A stretch of DNA of 64,000 nt from Camellia lanceoleosa (lineage: Eukaryota; Streptophyta; Magnoliopsida; Ericales; Theaceae), in NCBI GenBank assembly GCA_025200525.1, contig CM045761.1:45640190-45704189 (forward strand). Reading direction: 5' to 3'. The notes under the pieces are model-generated. The model saw only the letters and a program-made list of their open reading frames with translations, did not search any database and was not told where the DNA came from. Shown in pieces: positions 35,621-48,198 of the stretch (positions are counted from its first letter, which is position 1; each line of letters starts with the position of its first letter). A program made the position numbers and the translations under genes.

Positions 35621-36762
35621 AATGTTGAATATGTGGCTAACAACAAGTAGCATTTAAGGCAAAGTAAGCCGAAGTGTGATACCGACTATGAGTCGTAGGT
35701 GGTTTAAAAAAACCATTGTGCTGAGAAAAGTTGTTTGAATGATCCATGGAGTGAGCAAAATATGACTCACAAAGAGGGTCCAATGGTATCGAGTAGAACT
35801 GGTAAAACTGAAGTTCACCAAAGGCATTCAAGGTCGAAAATAGTCAAGATTTGGGCCAAAACAATCAAAATAGGCAAAACTATATGGAAAATAACCAAAA
35901 CAATAAACATTGCCAACAGAGGATAGGCTAACGCCAACAACAAGGGAGGTGACGCCAACAAGGCACAAAGGCATAGTAACGCATGAGATGCGCACAAGTT
36001 AGTAGACAAGGTGCACAGATGTTAGCAATAGATGGATGTTAAAGCAGGAGACATGAGAGATGCGTAGGCGTGTGTAAGAGTGGCGATTTAAAGGATGTGA
36101 TGCAGGTGATTAGGGGCATACAAAATACCGCCTAATCCCTAAAATCGCACCGATCCAAGATCAATCAAGACTGCTATAACCGCTAACCGCAGCTTAAACT
36201 TTAAAATTTATAATCCGCCAATCGAATCAATCCTGGCTTCCGCTCCGCTATAGTTAATACGTATATATTTTTTAACTTCCAATGAAATATCAATGTAAAA
36301 ATGAATGTGAGAGAGATTTAAGATATGAAATTTATTACAAATTAGTGGTTATATCTATGAAACATATTATGTAAAATTACTTTGTGTTATATATCTAAAA
36401 AATATTATACAAATTAGTGTTATATATTATGCAAATGTATGATAATTAGTTAGAATATTCTTCAATTCGCCGATCCGCCAAAAACTGCCCAAACCGCAAT
36501 TTGTTAACCCGCTAACCCGCTAACCCACCATTCGGTTTGTAATTTTACTCTCAAACCACCCGAACCGCATCGCGCACACCCCTAGTGGTGATGTAGGTAG
36601 CATGTGAGGGCGCGCCACTAGTCCGCTGGAGATGATTTTGGTGTCATGGAATCGCCTGAAATTTCGAGCAAGTTAATGTTAGTGTCAAGAAAAAAGAGTG
36701 ACCTTGGTACTGTGAAAGATATTCTCAGATTCTAGGATGAGCAGAGAAAAAGAAAAAAAAAA
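35621..36762 (-). pseudogene. Copia gag region, decayed
   Basis: It lies between the gag-pre-integrase and the primer site, where gag belongs. No clean gag domain can be read. It is interrupted by the MITE at 36111-36584. Confidence 0.4.
36103..36592. mobile_element. hAT-type MITE inside the copia gag region
   Basis: The element runs 36111-36584. It starts TAGGGGCATACAAA and ends TCGCGCACACCCCTA, so the ends pair as TAGGGG(C/T)(A/G)T. Flanks CAGGTGAT (36103-36110) and GTGGTGAT (36585-36592) match at 6 of 8 positions, consistent with an aged 8-bp hAT target duplication. Interior repeats such as CCGCTAACC recur near both ends. Confidence 0.65.
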
Positions 36763-36779
36763 TTATAGCTCTGATACCT
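36763..36779 (-). other. Copia primer-binding site, initiator-methionine tRNA type
   Basis: The minus strand reads AGGTATCAGAGCTAT, matching the TGGTATCAGAGC site of plant copia elements. Confidence 0.8.
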
Positions 36780-36784
36780 AGTTA

Positions 36785-37028
36785 TGAGAATAGAGAGAAA
36801 CTGAGGGAGAGAGATAGAGATAGAGAGAGAGAAAGAGAGAGAGAGAGAGAATATAACTCTGTATATTTTGATGAATGAATATGAGTGAATACAAGACTCC
36901 TTTATATATGAGAATGAGAAGCTAATACAGTAATGCATAATATGGTAAGTAATGCCCAATATGGTAACATGGTAAAACATAATATGATATAGTGCACAAT
37001 ATGGTAATATAGATATATACAGCTAACA
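36785..37028 (-). repeat. Copia 5' LTR (about 244 bp)
   Basis: On the minus strand it starts TGTTAGCTGTATATA and ends TATTCTCA just before the primer site. It contains a TATA box (ATATATAAAGGAG around 36900-36910) and an AG/CT repeat (36809-36851). The short length fits Ty1/copia. Confidence 0.75.
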
Positions 37029-37425
37029 CGAAGCATAAGAGCTTCCTGATGGTGATGCTAAGATCTAGGGTTTCTACTCAGATGGTGAACCTAAGATTTT
37101 AGAGAGATGTAGAATAGAGGACTGATTTGAGATCTCAAATCTGATCTTGAGCTCAATATCGATATATCGATGTTCAGTGTTGGTGATCTCGACGTGCGTC
37201 ATGATTGTCATCAGTCTTAGGCAGAAGGCAGCGGAGAACGGTGGTCACGGCGATGAAGAGAGAAGATGGTATAGGACGATGGTGTTGGGGGTGATGAGCG
37301 AGTCAGATGGAGAAGAGAGAAAAAGAGAGATGGTTTGGATCTTAAAACCACCAAGGGTGGAAGATGACAACGACGCGGCGACGGAAAAGGATGAGGAAGA
37401 AAATGAGGGACAGTAGCAGAATATG

Positions 37426-37463
<38 letters not shown>

Positions 37464-37804
37464 GTCTACCGTGTAGTGTCACTGTGTGAGATTTTTGTGT
37501 ATTGAACCATGTATATCTATATATGTAAGGGGTTTTTGGCATTTTGTTTAAGTTTGACCTTTTGGACAAAATATTTCACCACTTGAATCTTTGGCAAAGT
37601 AAAATTGAAATATGGACTTTTCACTCAAACAACCAATTTTTTTTTTTTTTCTTCTTCTCTAACTAATGGAGGTACAAAATTTATTTGCATAATTGAATGC
37701 ATAGATTGCTTGTACCTTCATCATTTTGTAATTATTTTTCCACCCTCCACTTCTTCTTTTGTTCTTTTTTTTAATTTTTTTTTTCTTTTTTTTTTTAATG
37801 TTCT
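37029..37804. other. Intergenic DNA with AG repeat
   Basis: An 89-codon plus frame at 37147-37416 has no recognised motif and a low-complexity K/E-rich tail. (AG)n at 37426-37461. I cannot support a gene here. Confidence 0.4.
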
Positions 37805-38018
37805 CCCTTTGTTTGGCAACTTGTTTTTTTGGCAAAAATAGTTTAAAAAGACAAAAAAGACTAAAATAGTCAATATAATAAAATGTTACATCCTACACAT
37901 TAGCCAATCATTTTTTCTCTCCCGATCATCTATTCAACTAAGGGAAAAAAAAAATCATAAAATCATTCTAAACAACTTTTTCCCATCTCATAAAATAGTC
38001 AAGTTCTCAAACAAGGCC
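37805..38018. mobile_element. Possible MITE with TTTGTTTGGCAACTTG-type ends
   Basis: CCCTTTGTTTGGCAACTTG at 37805-37823 pairs imperfectly with the reverse complement of CAAGTTCTCAAACAAGGCC at 38000-38018. No clear target duplication. Confidence 0.4.
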
Positions 38019-38095
38019 TTATTATAGCTTTCATTAGTATAACTTTTTTTAAACTAAAAGCTGATAATTACAAAGTAGAAATTGAAAGTATCCCT

Positions 38096-38382
38096 CCCTT
38101 AGTTTCTAGGGGCACTTACGGTAAATTCTAATAAGTGGACTTATTTTCTAATAGATCCTATGAGAGAAATTTGTCATAAAAAAGTCATTAATTGTAAGTT
38201 TTAGCGATAATTTATAAAAATCATGACGAAAAAAAGTCACTGATTGTCAATTTTTAGCGACATATAAAAAATTATCACAAAAAAATTATTTTTAGCAACA
38301 ATTTTACTAAGACTTATTTTCAATAGGACTTGATGGGAATTAAGTCCAATTATTAGGACCTATTGGTAATTTATCTTAGCTT
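38096..38382. mobile_element. Possible MITE
   Basis: GGTAAATTCTAATAAGTGGAC near 38120 pairs with the reverse complement of the right part (GTCC-ATTATTAGGACC... TAATTTATC, 38345-38380). Internal short repeats TTTTAGCGA/AAAAAAGTCA occur twice. Low certainty. Confidence 0.3.
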
Positions 38383-38755
38383 TTAAATAATCAATTTTTT
38401 TTTTTTAACTACAACAAACAACCCTTATATATTTCATTTTATATTTATTATTTTACTCATCGGCATAATAGTAATACAATGGGTTGTATCTAGAATATAT
38501 ATTTTCAATACAATGTTAGCAATTAGATTCATATGCCATATAGTAAAAAAATTGATAGAAATATATTGTAATTACTCAATCCAAAATTATGAGATCCGCT
38601 AGCATATCATTTATGAAAAAAATAGATTGATTGAGAATTGGAAATCACTTAATCAATTACATTTGACTAAAAATAAGTAGACAACATAATTCTTAAAATC
38701 TCATTTTCATCTCTGCTTTTGTCAAATAATATGATATAATTATATAACTATCAGG

Positions 38756-38921
38756 TGAGTGATTTTTCACCACACCGCCAACTCTGATTAGCCGGAGAGA
38801 ACTAGCGTAATAGATGACACCTCGCTAACTCGCAACAGAAGAGAAGATTCCTATGTGGTTCGCCCACCGAGTACTGATGATCAAGTCAGTATATCTCTCA
38901 AAGATAATCAATAGTGCAAAC
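38756..38921 (-). repeat. Family A copy 2 LTR, left half
   Basis: TGAGTGATTTTTCACCACAC aligns with the LTR start at 21314. TATCTCTCAAAGATAATCAA aligns with the LTR at position 8-28 of this window. It is cut at the CAAAC duplication by the chromovirus. Confidence 0.8.
38917..38921. repeat. Target site duplication CAAAC (left)
   Basis: Identical to 47809-47813. Confidence 0.85.
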
Positions 38922-40740
38922 TGTAACGCCCTCAAAAATAAACCCATAATAAATAATATAAACATGCATCATTATATTAAAACAATAATATAAGTCCATC
39001 CATCAGAGTATTATGAAATAAAACATCAGAAAATGCCCTACAGGCTTACATCTTGCCAAGCCAACACTTGGACACAATTCACTGAGTTCTAACTCAAAAA
39101 CAGATAAAGCCCTAGGCTTGAAAGATTACATTGTTCAAATAAAACAAATAAAAATAAAACAAGTCTTCAAATTCAATTCCTCACAAGCTAAGTCCTTGGA
39201 GAGTGAACCACCAACTAAAAATGAAGTTCTATATAGGGTGAGCCACACCAAGAGAAAAATACTAAACCAAGTATAAGAATTAACTAAAGCATTAGTATTC
39301 GATACATGGTTAACACAAGATAATCAATTTCCAATCTTCATGACACTAATGCCTACATTGTCTATGACATATTGTCTATAACACCTTTCACTTTCCAATA
39401 TTTATTTCCACCTTCCAATTAAATCATAATGGCTCGTAACTCCGCCAACTATACTAGTGATCCAAATGTCACAAAATAAATGAGACCAAAGCTCAAACCA
39501 CAACACTTCCATACTTCCAACCGATACTCATTATAATGATGTATCAGATCAACAATGAATAGCAATATTGCTATTATCAATAAGCATACATATGAGTAAT
39601 GCTACCGAGTCCATCCCCTATCTCCTCCCAACAAATCCGGTTTAGAGGTCCATCCCTATCTTCCCTAAACCGTGAGTTCATCCCCTATCTCCTCCAAATT
39701 ACATGCATATGCAATGAAACACACAATTGCCATATACAACACATAATCAATACAAGTAATGTTCTCAGATAATTCAACAACAACATATGTGACTTAATTC
39801 CATTATACCTAATGCAGGTCTATAACAATCAAGCTATCCTCCACCGATAGCCCAAAAACAGCTTATTTCTAAACAAGAAATAAATACATCAATGAATGTA
39901 AATTTAACATCCCCAATTCCATGAATTAAACCAAATTCCACATTATTCCTTTAAATTAATTATACAAAATTAATCTAAACCGTAACCCTAAGGTTTCTTC
40001 CAAAACTACCAAACTACCCCCACATACCAAAATACCAACACTTAGGATTAAAGCGATAAATGGAGTAGGAAATCCTTACCTCAAGAAATAGCTCAAAAGA
40101 AGAAGATGAAGATGATGCCCAAAACTCCAAAGTGCTCCAAACCAACAATTGCTCAGATTAAATGAAAGCCCTCACTCTCCTCTATCTTATTTGTGAAGGA
40201 ACTAGGTAGAAATCCACTCTAGATAGATCAATCCTAGGGGAGAAGATGAGTTGGGAGAGAGAACTTCAGAACCTAGGGTTTGGAATCAAAAGAGGATGAA
40301 AACGCTTAAAACGCTAAAACACGATTTTATACTCGCCCGCCCGCTGAAGCGTTAAACTTCGAAAGCGGCGGATGCACACTTCAAGACTTTTCATACAGTT
40401 TCGCCGAGCCCAACTCCACGCCGACGGCACATTACGACTCCGCCGAGCGCCCAACCTCAAGAAGAAATACTGATGGGTGTTTTCGCCGAAGCGCCAAAAC
40501 CTCGCCGAGCGACAAGCAACAACAAATCTCGCTGAAGGCCAAACTTCCCACGAGCGGACAAGCCAAAATTGGGCAACTAGTTTTGGTTCCTAAGCTCAAC
40601 CATCCTGCTCCAAACCCGCCCAACACATCCTATAACTCCAAATAAGAAAATATAGGACGACAACAACCATTTCACAAAGATAGAATCTACGAACCTAAGT
40701 CCCGATACAAACATCGAATGGGAAAGACCGGGTCGCTATA
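38922..40740 (-). repeat. Chromovirus 3' LTR (1819 bp)
   Basis: Plus-strand ends are TGTAACGCCCTC and GGGTCGCTATA. It aligns along its length with 45958-47808, though with many small indels, most numerous around 40320-40560. Confidence 0.9.
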
Positions 40741-40756
40741 ACCTCCCACTCCATAA
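40741..40756 (-). other. Polypurine tract of the chromovirus
   Basis: The minus strand reads TATGGAGTGGGAGGT before the LTR. The GAGGACGAAATTCTTTT block just upstream is typical of the 3' end of Tekay-type elements. Confidence 0.75.
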
Positions 40757-41147
40757 AAGAATTTCGTCCTCGAAATTAAGCATAAGTTTTTCAAAAATGA
40801 GTTTTTCTCAATTCCCAATGACATGCTATAACAATAATAAACAACTTGACCCAATACCGGTCACTTCATCTCTTTTCAAGAGGCATCTCACAATATGTAT
40901 AAACCAACGATATTTCAACCTCAAGATCAATTTTATGCATTAACCTTTTCAATGTTAACAATTTCCATATCATATTCAATCTCATGATATAAATAATACA
41001 TTCAATATATAAATGTTATACTCCACTTCCATAAAAAGGCAAGTTTCAAAATGTTAACATTAAACCAAAACATTCTCCATGTTTTCCTAACTTAAGACAT
41101 ATATAAAACTCTTAAGTTCAACAATATTACATAATCTAAATACAAGA

Positions 41148-41330
41148 TTACAAATCAATAAACAATTCCGGACATTTCTCACGGACTTCCAACTCACGTT
41201 CCCAAGTGGCCTCCTCCACTCCGTGATGCTTCCACAAAACTTTCACCAAAGGGATGGTCTTGCCACGCAAAACTTGATCCCGCCTATCCAAGACTCGAAC
41301 CGCCCTCCTCATATGAGACATCCTCATCAA
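41148..41330 (-). pseudogene. Chromodomain and integrase C-terminus of the chromovirus
   Basis: The 60-residue minus-strand peptide contains RVLDRRDQVLRGKTIPLVKV and WKHHGVEEATWERELEVREK, ending PELF. This is the type II chromodomain found at the end of integrase in plant chromoviruses, thought to target integration to chromatin. It is the longest clean piece of this element; its start codon is only the first ATG of an open stretch and not a true start. Confidence 0.9.
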
Positions 41331-41699
41331 TAACTAAATCACCCAATCCAATACATGTGACGGATTCGCTCGTGATTCAAGCATACCACATGAAACACGC
41401 TATGAACTCCTGATAATTGCGGTGGCAAAGCTAAACGATAAGCCCTCGCCAATCCTCTCAAGGATCTCAAAAGGCCCAATGAACCGAGGGACAACTTCCC
41501 GCTCTTTTCCAAACCTCATCAACCTCGCTAGGTGATATCTTCAAAGACATGATCACCTACCTCAAACACCAAAGGTCTCCTCCACGTCAAGATAAGATTT
41601 CTACGACTTTGGGTCAGAATAAGCCTCTACTGATAAGCTCAAAGGTGCATCACCCAACTCGACCCAACAAAGGTGCATCACCCACCTCGCCCAACAAAC

Positions 41700-42370
41700 G
41701 GAGATCTACATTCGGCCATACAAGGCCTCAAACGGTGCCATACCGATACTAGACCGAAAGTCGTTGTTGTAGGCAAACTCCACTAATGGTAAGTGCCTCT
41801 CCCACTACCCACTAAAGTCGAGAACACAACCCCAAGCATATCTTCATGATCTGAATAACGCCTGGACCGCTCACCGAGGATGATAAGTCGTACTAAAGTT
41901 AACTTAGTGCCTAAAGCACTGCAAACTCGCCACAACCTCGGTAAAACGAGGATCTCTATTCGAGACGATCACCGGGACCCCGTAACCTCACTATGTCCCG
42001 AACATACAACTCAAAGAAGATGATTCATCGAATCTCTAACGCATAGGAATGAAGTGCTTGACTTCCAAACCGGTCTACCACCACCCAAATGGCATCACTA
42101 CCCCGAGTCCCTGAAGACCCACAACGAAGTCCATAGTGACATGCTCCCACTTCCACTGCAATAGGCAAGGGTTGCAACAAACCCGCCGCCTCGATGCTCG
42201 GCCTTCACTTGCCGACAAGTAAGGCACCTAGATACAAAAGTCGCCACATCTCTCTTCATACCCCGCCAGAATCCGGCGACTCAAATCTCGATACATCTTA
42301 GTAATTCCCGGATGCACCGCAAGGCGAATGATGAAACTCTCTGAGTACCTCCTCTCTGAAGACTCCTAAG
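41700..42370 (-). pseudogene. Integrase zinc-binding and core region of the chromovirus
   Basis: On the minus strand, HHSRLAVHPGITKMYRDL and VATFVSRCLTCRQVKAEHR form the H-H-C-C zinc-binding part (about 42340-42200). They are followed by QWKWEHVTMDFVVGL with the first catalytic Asp. Further frames are broken by indels, so the remaining catalytic residues could not be read. Confidence 0.75.
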
Positions 42371-43299
42371 ACAAACAGACGGTCTCAGATCTCACACTCA
42401 TGCCGGATACACCGTCAAACCCTTCTCAACCTTCCTAATGGAAATCTTTTCTGGAGAGATTCTACCTCAAGGTCACTCCTCTGAGCCTCTAACACTCGAG
42501 TCACAAGTGTAGGGTAACATCAAAACGAGGTCAAGCCTCAACGGATTCGCCAGATGCAAATCAAACTCCCTAACCTGCATCCAACATCTCCCACTCCTTG
42601 ATGGCTATACTTGCTAAGTCACCAATGTATTTTCTAATAAGGGCATCGACCACAACATTGGCCTTCCGGATGATAGTGCAACTCAAGTCATAATCCTCAA
42701 TGAACTCCATCCACCTCCTCCTCGCTCAAATTCAGTCTTTCCGTAGAACAGATATTTCGTGCTCTTATGATCGGAGAATACCTCAAATTTCTCACCATAC
42801 GATAATGCTTCCAAATCTTCAAGGAAATATTACAATGCTAACTCTAAGTCGCGTAGGGTAATTCTTCTCATGAATTTTCAATCGACGTGAGCCATAGGCA
42901 ACCACTTTCCTTCTGCATTAACACACAACCTGCACTCTCGTGAGGCATCACAATAGATCGCATAACCCAACCCTCTCTCCTGAATAATCAAGCCCAGCGC
43001 TGTGGTCAATCTAACCTTCAGCTCCTGAAACGGCTTATCACAAGTCTCAGTCCAAACAAATTTGACTCTTCCGAGTCAATCTAGTCAACAGTGAAGCTAA
43101 CTCGAGAAATCCTTCACAAACCGACAGAATACCGATAATCCCAAAAATCATGATCTCAAACACACTCTTAGTCAGGCTCAATCTTGCATCGCCTCGCTTG
43201 GATGTATCAATGCACACCCTTCCTCGAAACTACATGACCTAAGAACTTCACCTCTTCTAGCCAAAATTCACACTTCCTAACTTAGCATAAAGCTTATGG

Positions 43300-44000
43300 G
43301 CTTCTAAGTAACTCTAGCACCACTCTCAAGTGTTCTCGTGCTTTCTCTCAAGGTGAATAAATCGTAATGTCATCCACGAAGACTACCACAAACGATCCAA
43401 GAATTCTGAAGATCCGGTTCATCAAATCCATAAACACCGCCAGTGCATTGGTGAGCCCAAACGGCATCACTGAAACTCATAGTGGCTATACCACGCATTT
43501 TAATGCCGTCTTAGGAATATCCTCCTCCCTGACTCTCAACTGATGATAACCCGATCTCAAATCTATCTTTGAGAAACAACGGGAACCCTTCAATTGGTCG
43601 AACAAATCATCAATACGGGGCATAGGATACTTATTCTTAATCAGAGTCCATTCAACTTACGGTAATCTATACACAACCTCAAAGCACCACCTTTCTTCTT
43701 AGCAAAGAGGGCCGGTGCTCCCAAAGGTGAAACACTAGACGGATATAGCCCTTATCCAATAACTCTCGGAGTTGAACCTTCAACTCAACTAACTCCGCTA
43801 GCAAACGGTAAGGTGCCATAGAAATTGGTGTCGTGCCGCACTAAATCAATAGAGAACTCAATCTCCCGAGGTGGCAAGCTAACAAGATCCTCGGAAAAAC
43901 GTCCAATACTCACAAACCACCTCGCACAACTGAGTCTCATCACCTCACTAATTGAAAGACTAGCAAGTAGACTACTAAGCTCACTCGCCATGATCATACC
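43300..44000 (-). pseudogene. Reverse transcriptase of the chromovirus
   Basis: On the minus strand, [14 protein letters not shown] (linker, about 43870) precedes [53 protein letters not shown] and VVVFVDDI. The FVDD box keeps both catalytic aspartates. Pieces lie in different frames because of short indels. Confidence 0.8.
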
Positions 44001-44079
44001 CCTGGCAAAACACTACCAACCCGGTCCCTTAAACGAACACTTCGCCCACGGTACAACAAGTGACCCTCGACGGTAGTAA

Positions 44080-44400
44080 TCAATAACGCCATTGATGACG
44101 ACAACCACCCATACCCAAAATAACATCAAAGCCCTTCACGGGCATAACTACAAAAGAGAAAGGGATTCTATGATCATCGACCTCTATATCACAACCCCTA
44201 ACACCTTGTTTCAAAATCAACTCACCCCAAGAGGCTACACTACACAAATAGGAGATGCTAATCGAAGCTAACTCCAACTCCAAAATAGATGCAAATCTAG
44301 ACACAAAGGAATGAGATGCACCGTGACGATCAAAACACTAGCAATCGAATTGCAAAACAAGAAGGTACCTCTCACAACAGATGGAGCCGACTGCAGATCC
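44080..44400 (-). pseudogene. Protease region of the chromovirus
   Basis: Minus-strand reading gives a GASHSFVSRFASILELEL segment, with FD a few bases before it, then GCDIEVDDHRIPFSFVVMPV and KGFDVILGM. This matches the D-S/T-G-A-S-H-S-F protease of chromoviruses. The active-site triplet is disturbed by inserted bases. Confidence 0.75.
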
Positions 44401-45940
44401 TCATGTAAAAGATACACGCTACCAGATGACCTCTCGATCAACTCGCCACCTGAGCACTAGATCGCTGACCTCGACGAAGCCCCGGGTTGGCCCTCGAGGC
44501 CCGAATCGATCGAAAGCATCGACTCCGAGTCTCCTCAACCAAGTAGCACCATGAGCCACCTAATCAGGCAAACCTCTTCATGTGCCCCGCCGACCGCACT
44601 GAAAACAAGAGAGCTGACCTCTACTCGACTCGCTCAGAGATCGAGCGAAGAAGATGTCGCCTCGAGCTCCTCCTCTCGAGGACAACCTGAGACTTGTGGC
44701 TCAAATTGACCACACTTGAAGCAAGTGATGTCTCCTCGACCGCTTCCCGAACTAGCACTCGTGACAGAAAGTAGACCTAGAGAAGCTACTCGAGGTTGCC
44801 GAGGTGAAACCTCTCTCCGCCATCACTCGCCATCCCGACTCATCTTGGAGCCTTTCGCCTTCCTCCTCTTCCGCATCATAATCTCGCAGGGGCTGCATCA
44901 ACCAATCGCCCAAAATCTTAATCATAGACCCTACAATTTCAAAGATGAGGCCACGCCAACTTCTTCTCAAACTCAATGCTGCGTTCCTCGTCGCCACTAA
45001 CTCTTGCAAACTCGACAACTAGTGAATGCACCTCAAACTCGCCATCGATGAACTGCTTCATGGTTGGAATCGCTCTCAACTTCTCTGAACAATGAGACAG
45101 TACTTCTGAAAAGCATCAACAAAGCCTTCCAGTACCTCCACGACCCTTGGTGAACTTCCACCATCGACCAAGATCCTTTCACCGAACGATGCCAAGGTCA
45201 CCTTCAACCCTCGCTCTTCGATACCAAGCATCTCAAACGTTGTTCTGCTCGAGCCATTCGTTCGCTTTAAACGGCTCGCTAGATCACCTAAAACTCGTCC
45301 CGGTGAGACCTAAGAACTCTTCTTCGAGAAAAGAAGGTCTCAGATTTGCCACTACAACTTGAGCTCGATTTCGAGCCCCAAGAATGCCTTCGACTCCTAA
45401 AAGCTCCTGCTATCTCTTGGGCCAAAGCGCCCATAACCTTCAGTCCCATCGGTTTCGCCACATTGGCTCACCAACGCCTCGAATCGCCAAATTTCTCCCA
45501 GATAGGCACTTCTGCTGGCTCGCCTACCACACCTACCACGACCTCGCCCTCCGACATCCTAATAAAGGAAACAAAGACGTTAGCACTCTAAATAATGTGC
45601 CAAATCAGAACACTTATGCGCCCTAATACGTTGGACAACAATAAATCATACCACATAAGCACATAATCACATAAACACCTCACAATTTCATTCGGATAAT
45701 GATAGTCCCGAGGCGCCACTAAAAGTTCTCGTTAGAAACAACATTGATCAAGTGCCTTTCCAACAAGACTTTCGAGACTCAAGGATCCAATCAACATCCT
45801 AGAAACCAAATCCCATACCCACATAATCACATAAACATGTTATCACATAAGCATGTAATCATTACACTAAGTCTTTATCAAACGAGACGAACCCATTGTG
45901 ATACTAATCACTTCCCACGCACCAAAGTATTCAAACCCGA
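44400..45940 (-). pseudogene. Gag region of the chromovirus, decayed
   Basis: It lies between protease and primer site. A zinc-knuckle remnant FQCGRRGT (about 44590) is followed by a stop. The rest is too indel-ridden to read as one protein. Confidence 0.55.
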
Positions 45941-45942
45941 GA

Positions 45943-45957
45943 CGCTCGATACCAAGT
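45943..45957 (-). other. Primer-binding site of the chromovirus
   Basis: The minus strand after the LTR (GGCGTTACA) reads ACTTGGTATCGAGCG, one base short of the initiator-Met tRNA site TTGGTATCAGAGC. Confidence 0.75.
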
Positions 45958-47808
45958 TGTAACGCCTCAAAAATAAACCCATAATAAATAATATAAACAT
46001 GCATCATTATATTAAACAATAATATAAGTCCATCCATCAGTATTATGAAATAAAACATCGAAAATGCCCTATGTGCTACATCTTGCCAAGCCAACACTTG
46101 GACACAATTCACCGAAGTTCTAACTCAAAAACAGATAAAGCCCTAGGCTTGAAAAGATTACATTGTTCAAATAAAACAAATAAAATAAAACAAGTCTTCA
46201 AATTCAATTCTCACAAGCTAAGTCCTTGGAGGAGGAACCACGAACCTTGAAAAATGAAGTTCTATATAGGGTGAGCCATACCGTAGAGAAAAATACTAAA
46301 CCAAGCATAAGAATTAACTAAAGCATTAGTATTCGATACATGGTTAACACAAGATAATCAATTTCCAATCTTCATGACACTTAATGCCTACATTGTCTAT
46401 GACATATTGTCTATAACACCTTTCACTTTCCAATATTTATTTCCACCTTCCAATTAAATCATAATGGCTCGAGAACTCGCCAACTATACTAGTGATCCAA
46501 ATGTCACAAAATAAATGAGACCAAAGCTCAAACCACAACACTTCCATACTTCCAATCGATACTCATTATAATGATGTATCAGATCAACAATGAATAGCAA
46601 TATTGCATTATCAATAAGCATACATATGAGTAATGCTAATGAGTCCATCCCCATCTCCTCCCAACAACCGGTTTAGAGGTCCATCCCTATCTTCCCAAAC
46701 CGTGGAGTTCATCCCCTATCTCCTCCAAATTACATGCATATGCAATGAAACACACAATTGCTATATACAACACATAATCAATACAAGTAATGTTCTCAGA
46801 TTAATTCAAGTACCAACATATGTGACTTAATTCCATTATACCTAAGCCGCATGCGTGGTCTACATTAATCATGGCTATCCTCCACCGAGCAGCCCAAAAA
46901 GCTTATTTCTAAACAAGAAATAAATACATCAATGAATGTAAATTTAACATCCCCAATTCCATGAATTAAACCAAATTCCACATTATTCCTTTAAATTAAT
47001 TATACAAAATTAATCTAAATGAACCCTAAGGTTTCTTCCAAAACTACCAAACTACCCCCACATACCAAAATACCAACACTTAGGATTAAAGCGTATAAAT
47101 GGAGTAGGAAATCCCTACCTCGAAGAAATAGCTCAAAAGAAGAAGATGAAGATGATGCCCAAACCCAAAGTGCTCCAAACCAACAATTGCTCAGATTAAA
47201 TGAAAGCCCTCTCTCTCTATCTTATTTGTGAAGGAACTAGTAGAAATCCACTTAGATAGATCAACTTAGAGAAGATGAGTTGAGAGAGAGAATCTTCGTA
47301 ACCTAGGGTTTGGAATCCTAAAAGAGGATGAAAAACCGCTACTTAAAACGCCAAACACGATTTATACCAGTAGCCTGCTCGCTGAGCGGGCAGTGATGCA
47401 CACTCGGCACTTTCTCATACGGTGCTCTCTCGCTCACAAGCGGCACATTAGATTCGCATTTCCCGCCGAGCTGCTCAACTCCAGCCTCGGCGTCCAACCT
47501 CGCCAAGTAAGAAATCTTGGATGGGTGTTTTTCCCGCTCGAAGCGCCAAAACCCTTTCGCTGAAAGCGGACAACGCAACAACAAATCCTTCGGAAGAAGG
47601 CTACAAACTTCCTTCGAAAGGACAAGCCAAAATCACAGGCAACAGTTTTGGTTCCTAAGCTTCAACCATCTCGTTCAAACCACGCCCAACACATCCTATA
47701 ACTCCAAATAAGAAAATATAGGGCGACAACAACCATTTTCACAAAGATAGAATCTACTGGAACCTAAGTCAGGATACAAACATCTAATGAAAAAAGACCT
47801 GTCATATA
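45958..47808 (-). repeat. Chromovirus 5' LTR (1851 bp)
   Basis: Plus-strand ends are TGTAACGCCTC and CCTGTCATATA. It is the partner of 38922-40740. Confidence 0.9.
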
Positions 47809-48198
47809 CAAACCTCAGTTTAGAATATAAATTCAATGTACCTTTAGATCATATATCGAGGTGCCTTTTATTTTATAGTTAACTCAATCTCTAGTCCCGA
47901 TAAGAAGTTCCGACTTCTATGGACTCCCCCTTTAGTGCTTACTTTGACTCCTCAAGAGATGAGGATACTCTCTCTAAGAACATTATCTCTTATCCATCTT
48001 GGAAGTTTTTTCCTCATTCTAGGACTCTTGTCCTCATCCGCTTATCTCTTGATTCTCGATATCTTTGAAGTAACCTCACGGCCTACTAGGATAACCTCCG
48101 ACTTCATGAACAGACATCGTGGCACCTCGGGCGTTGACACGCCGTCGACGTCACCTTGCTAATGCGCAAGTTGGTGCCTCAAAAAATATATCCCCACA
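47809..48198 (-). repeat. Family A copy 2 LTR, right half, with CAAAC duplication (47809-47813)
   Basis: It starts with the duplicated CAAAC and ends TATATCCCCACA, matching the ATATGTCCCCACA end at 406. Short indels separate it from the copy 1 LTRs. Confidence 0.85.

Larger units (their letters stand above)
33564..37028 (-). mobile_element. Ty1/copia retrotransposon, 5' part (cut inside RT)
   Basis: Minus-strand order is LTR (37028-36785), initiator-Met primer site, gag region, gag-pre-integrase, integrase, RT. Integrase before RT identifies Ty1/copia. It ends at 33564 inside the RT, where the chromovirus-like LTR abuts. The 3' part of the element was not found on the far side at 25880. Confidence 0.85.
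38922..47808 (-). mobile_element. Tekay/Del-type chromovirus inserted in the family A LTR
   Basis: 8.9 kb with two LTRs (38922-40740 and 45958-47808), a CAAAC target duplication, an initiator-Met primer site, a polypurine tract and, on the minus strand, remnants of gag, protease, RT, integrase and a C-terminal chromodomain. The internal region is full of one- to few-base deletions, so no long frame survives, yet protein motifs remain readable across frames. The LTRs start and end TG...TA on the plus strand instead of TG...CA. Confidence 0.9.

Noticed and set aside
37147..37416. 89-codon plus frame as a possible host gene
   Set aside because: No motif, low-complexity tail next to an AG repeat, no promoter or splice context that stands out.
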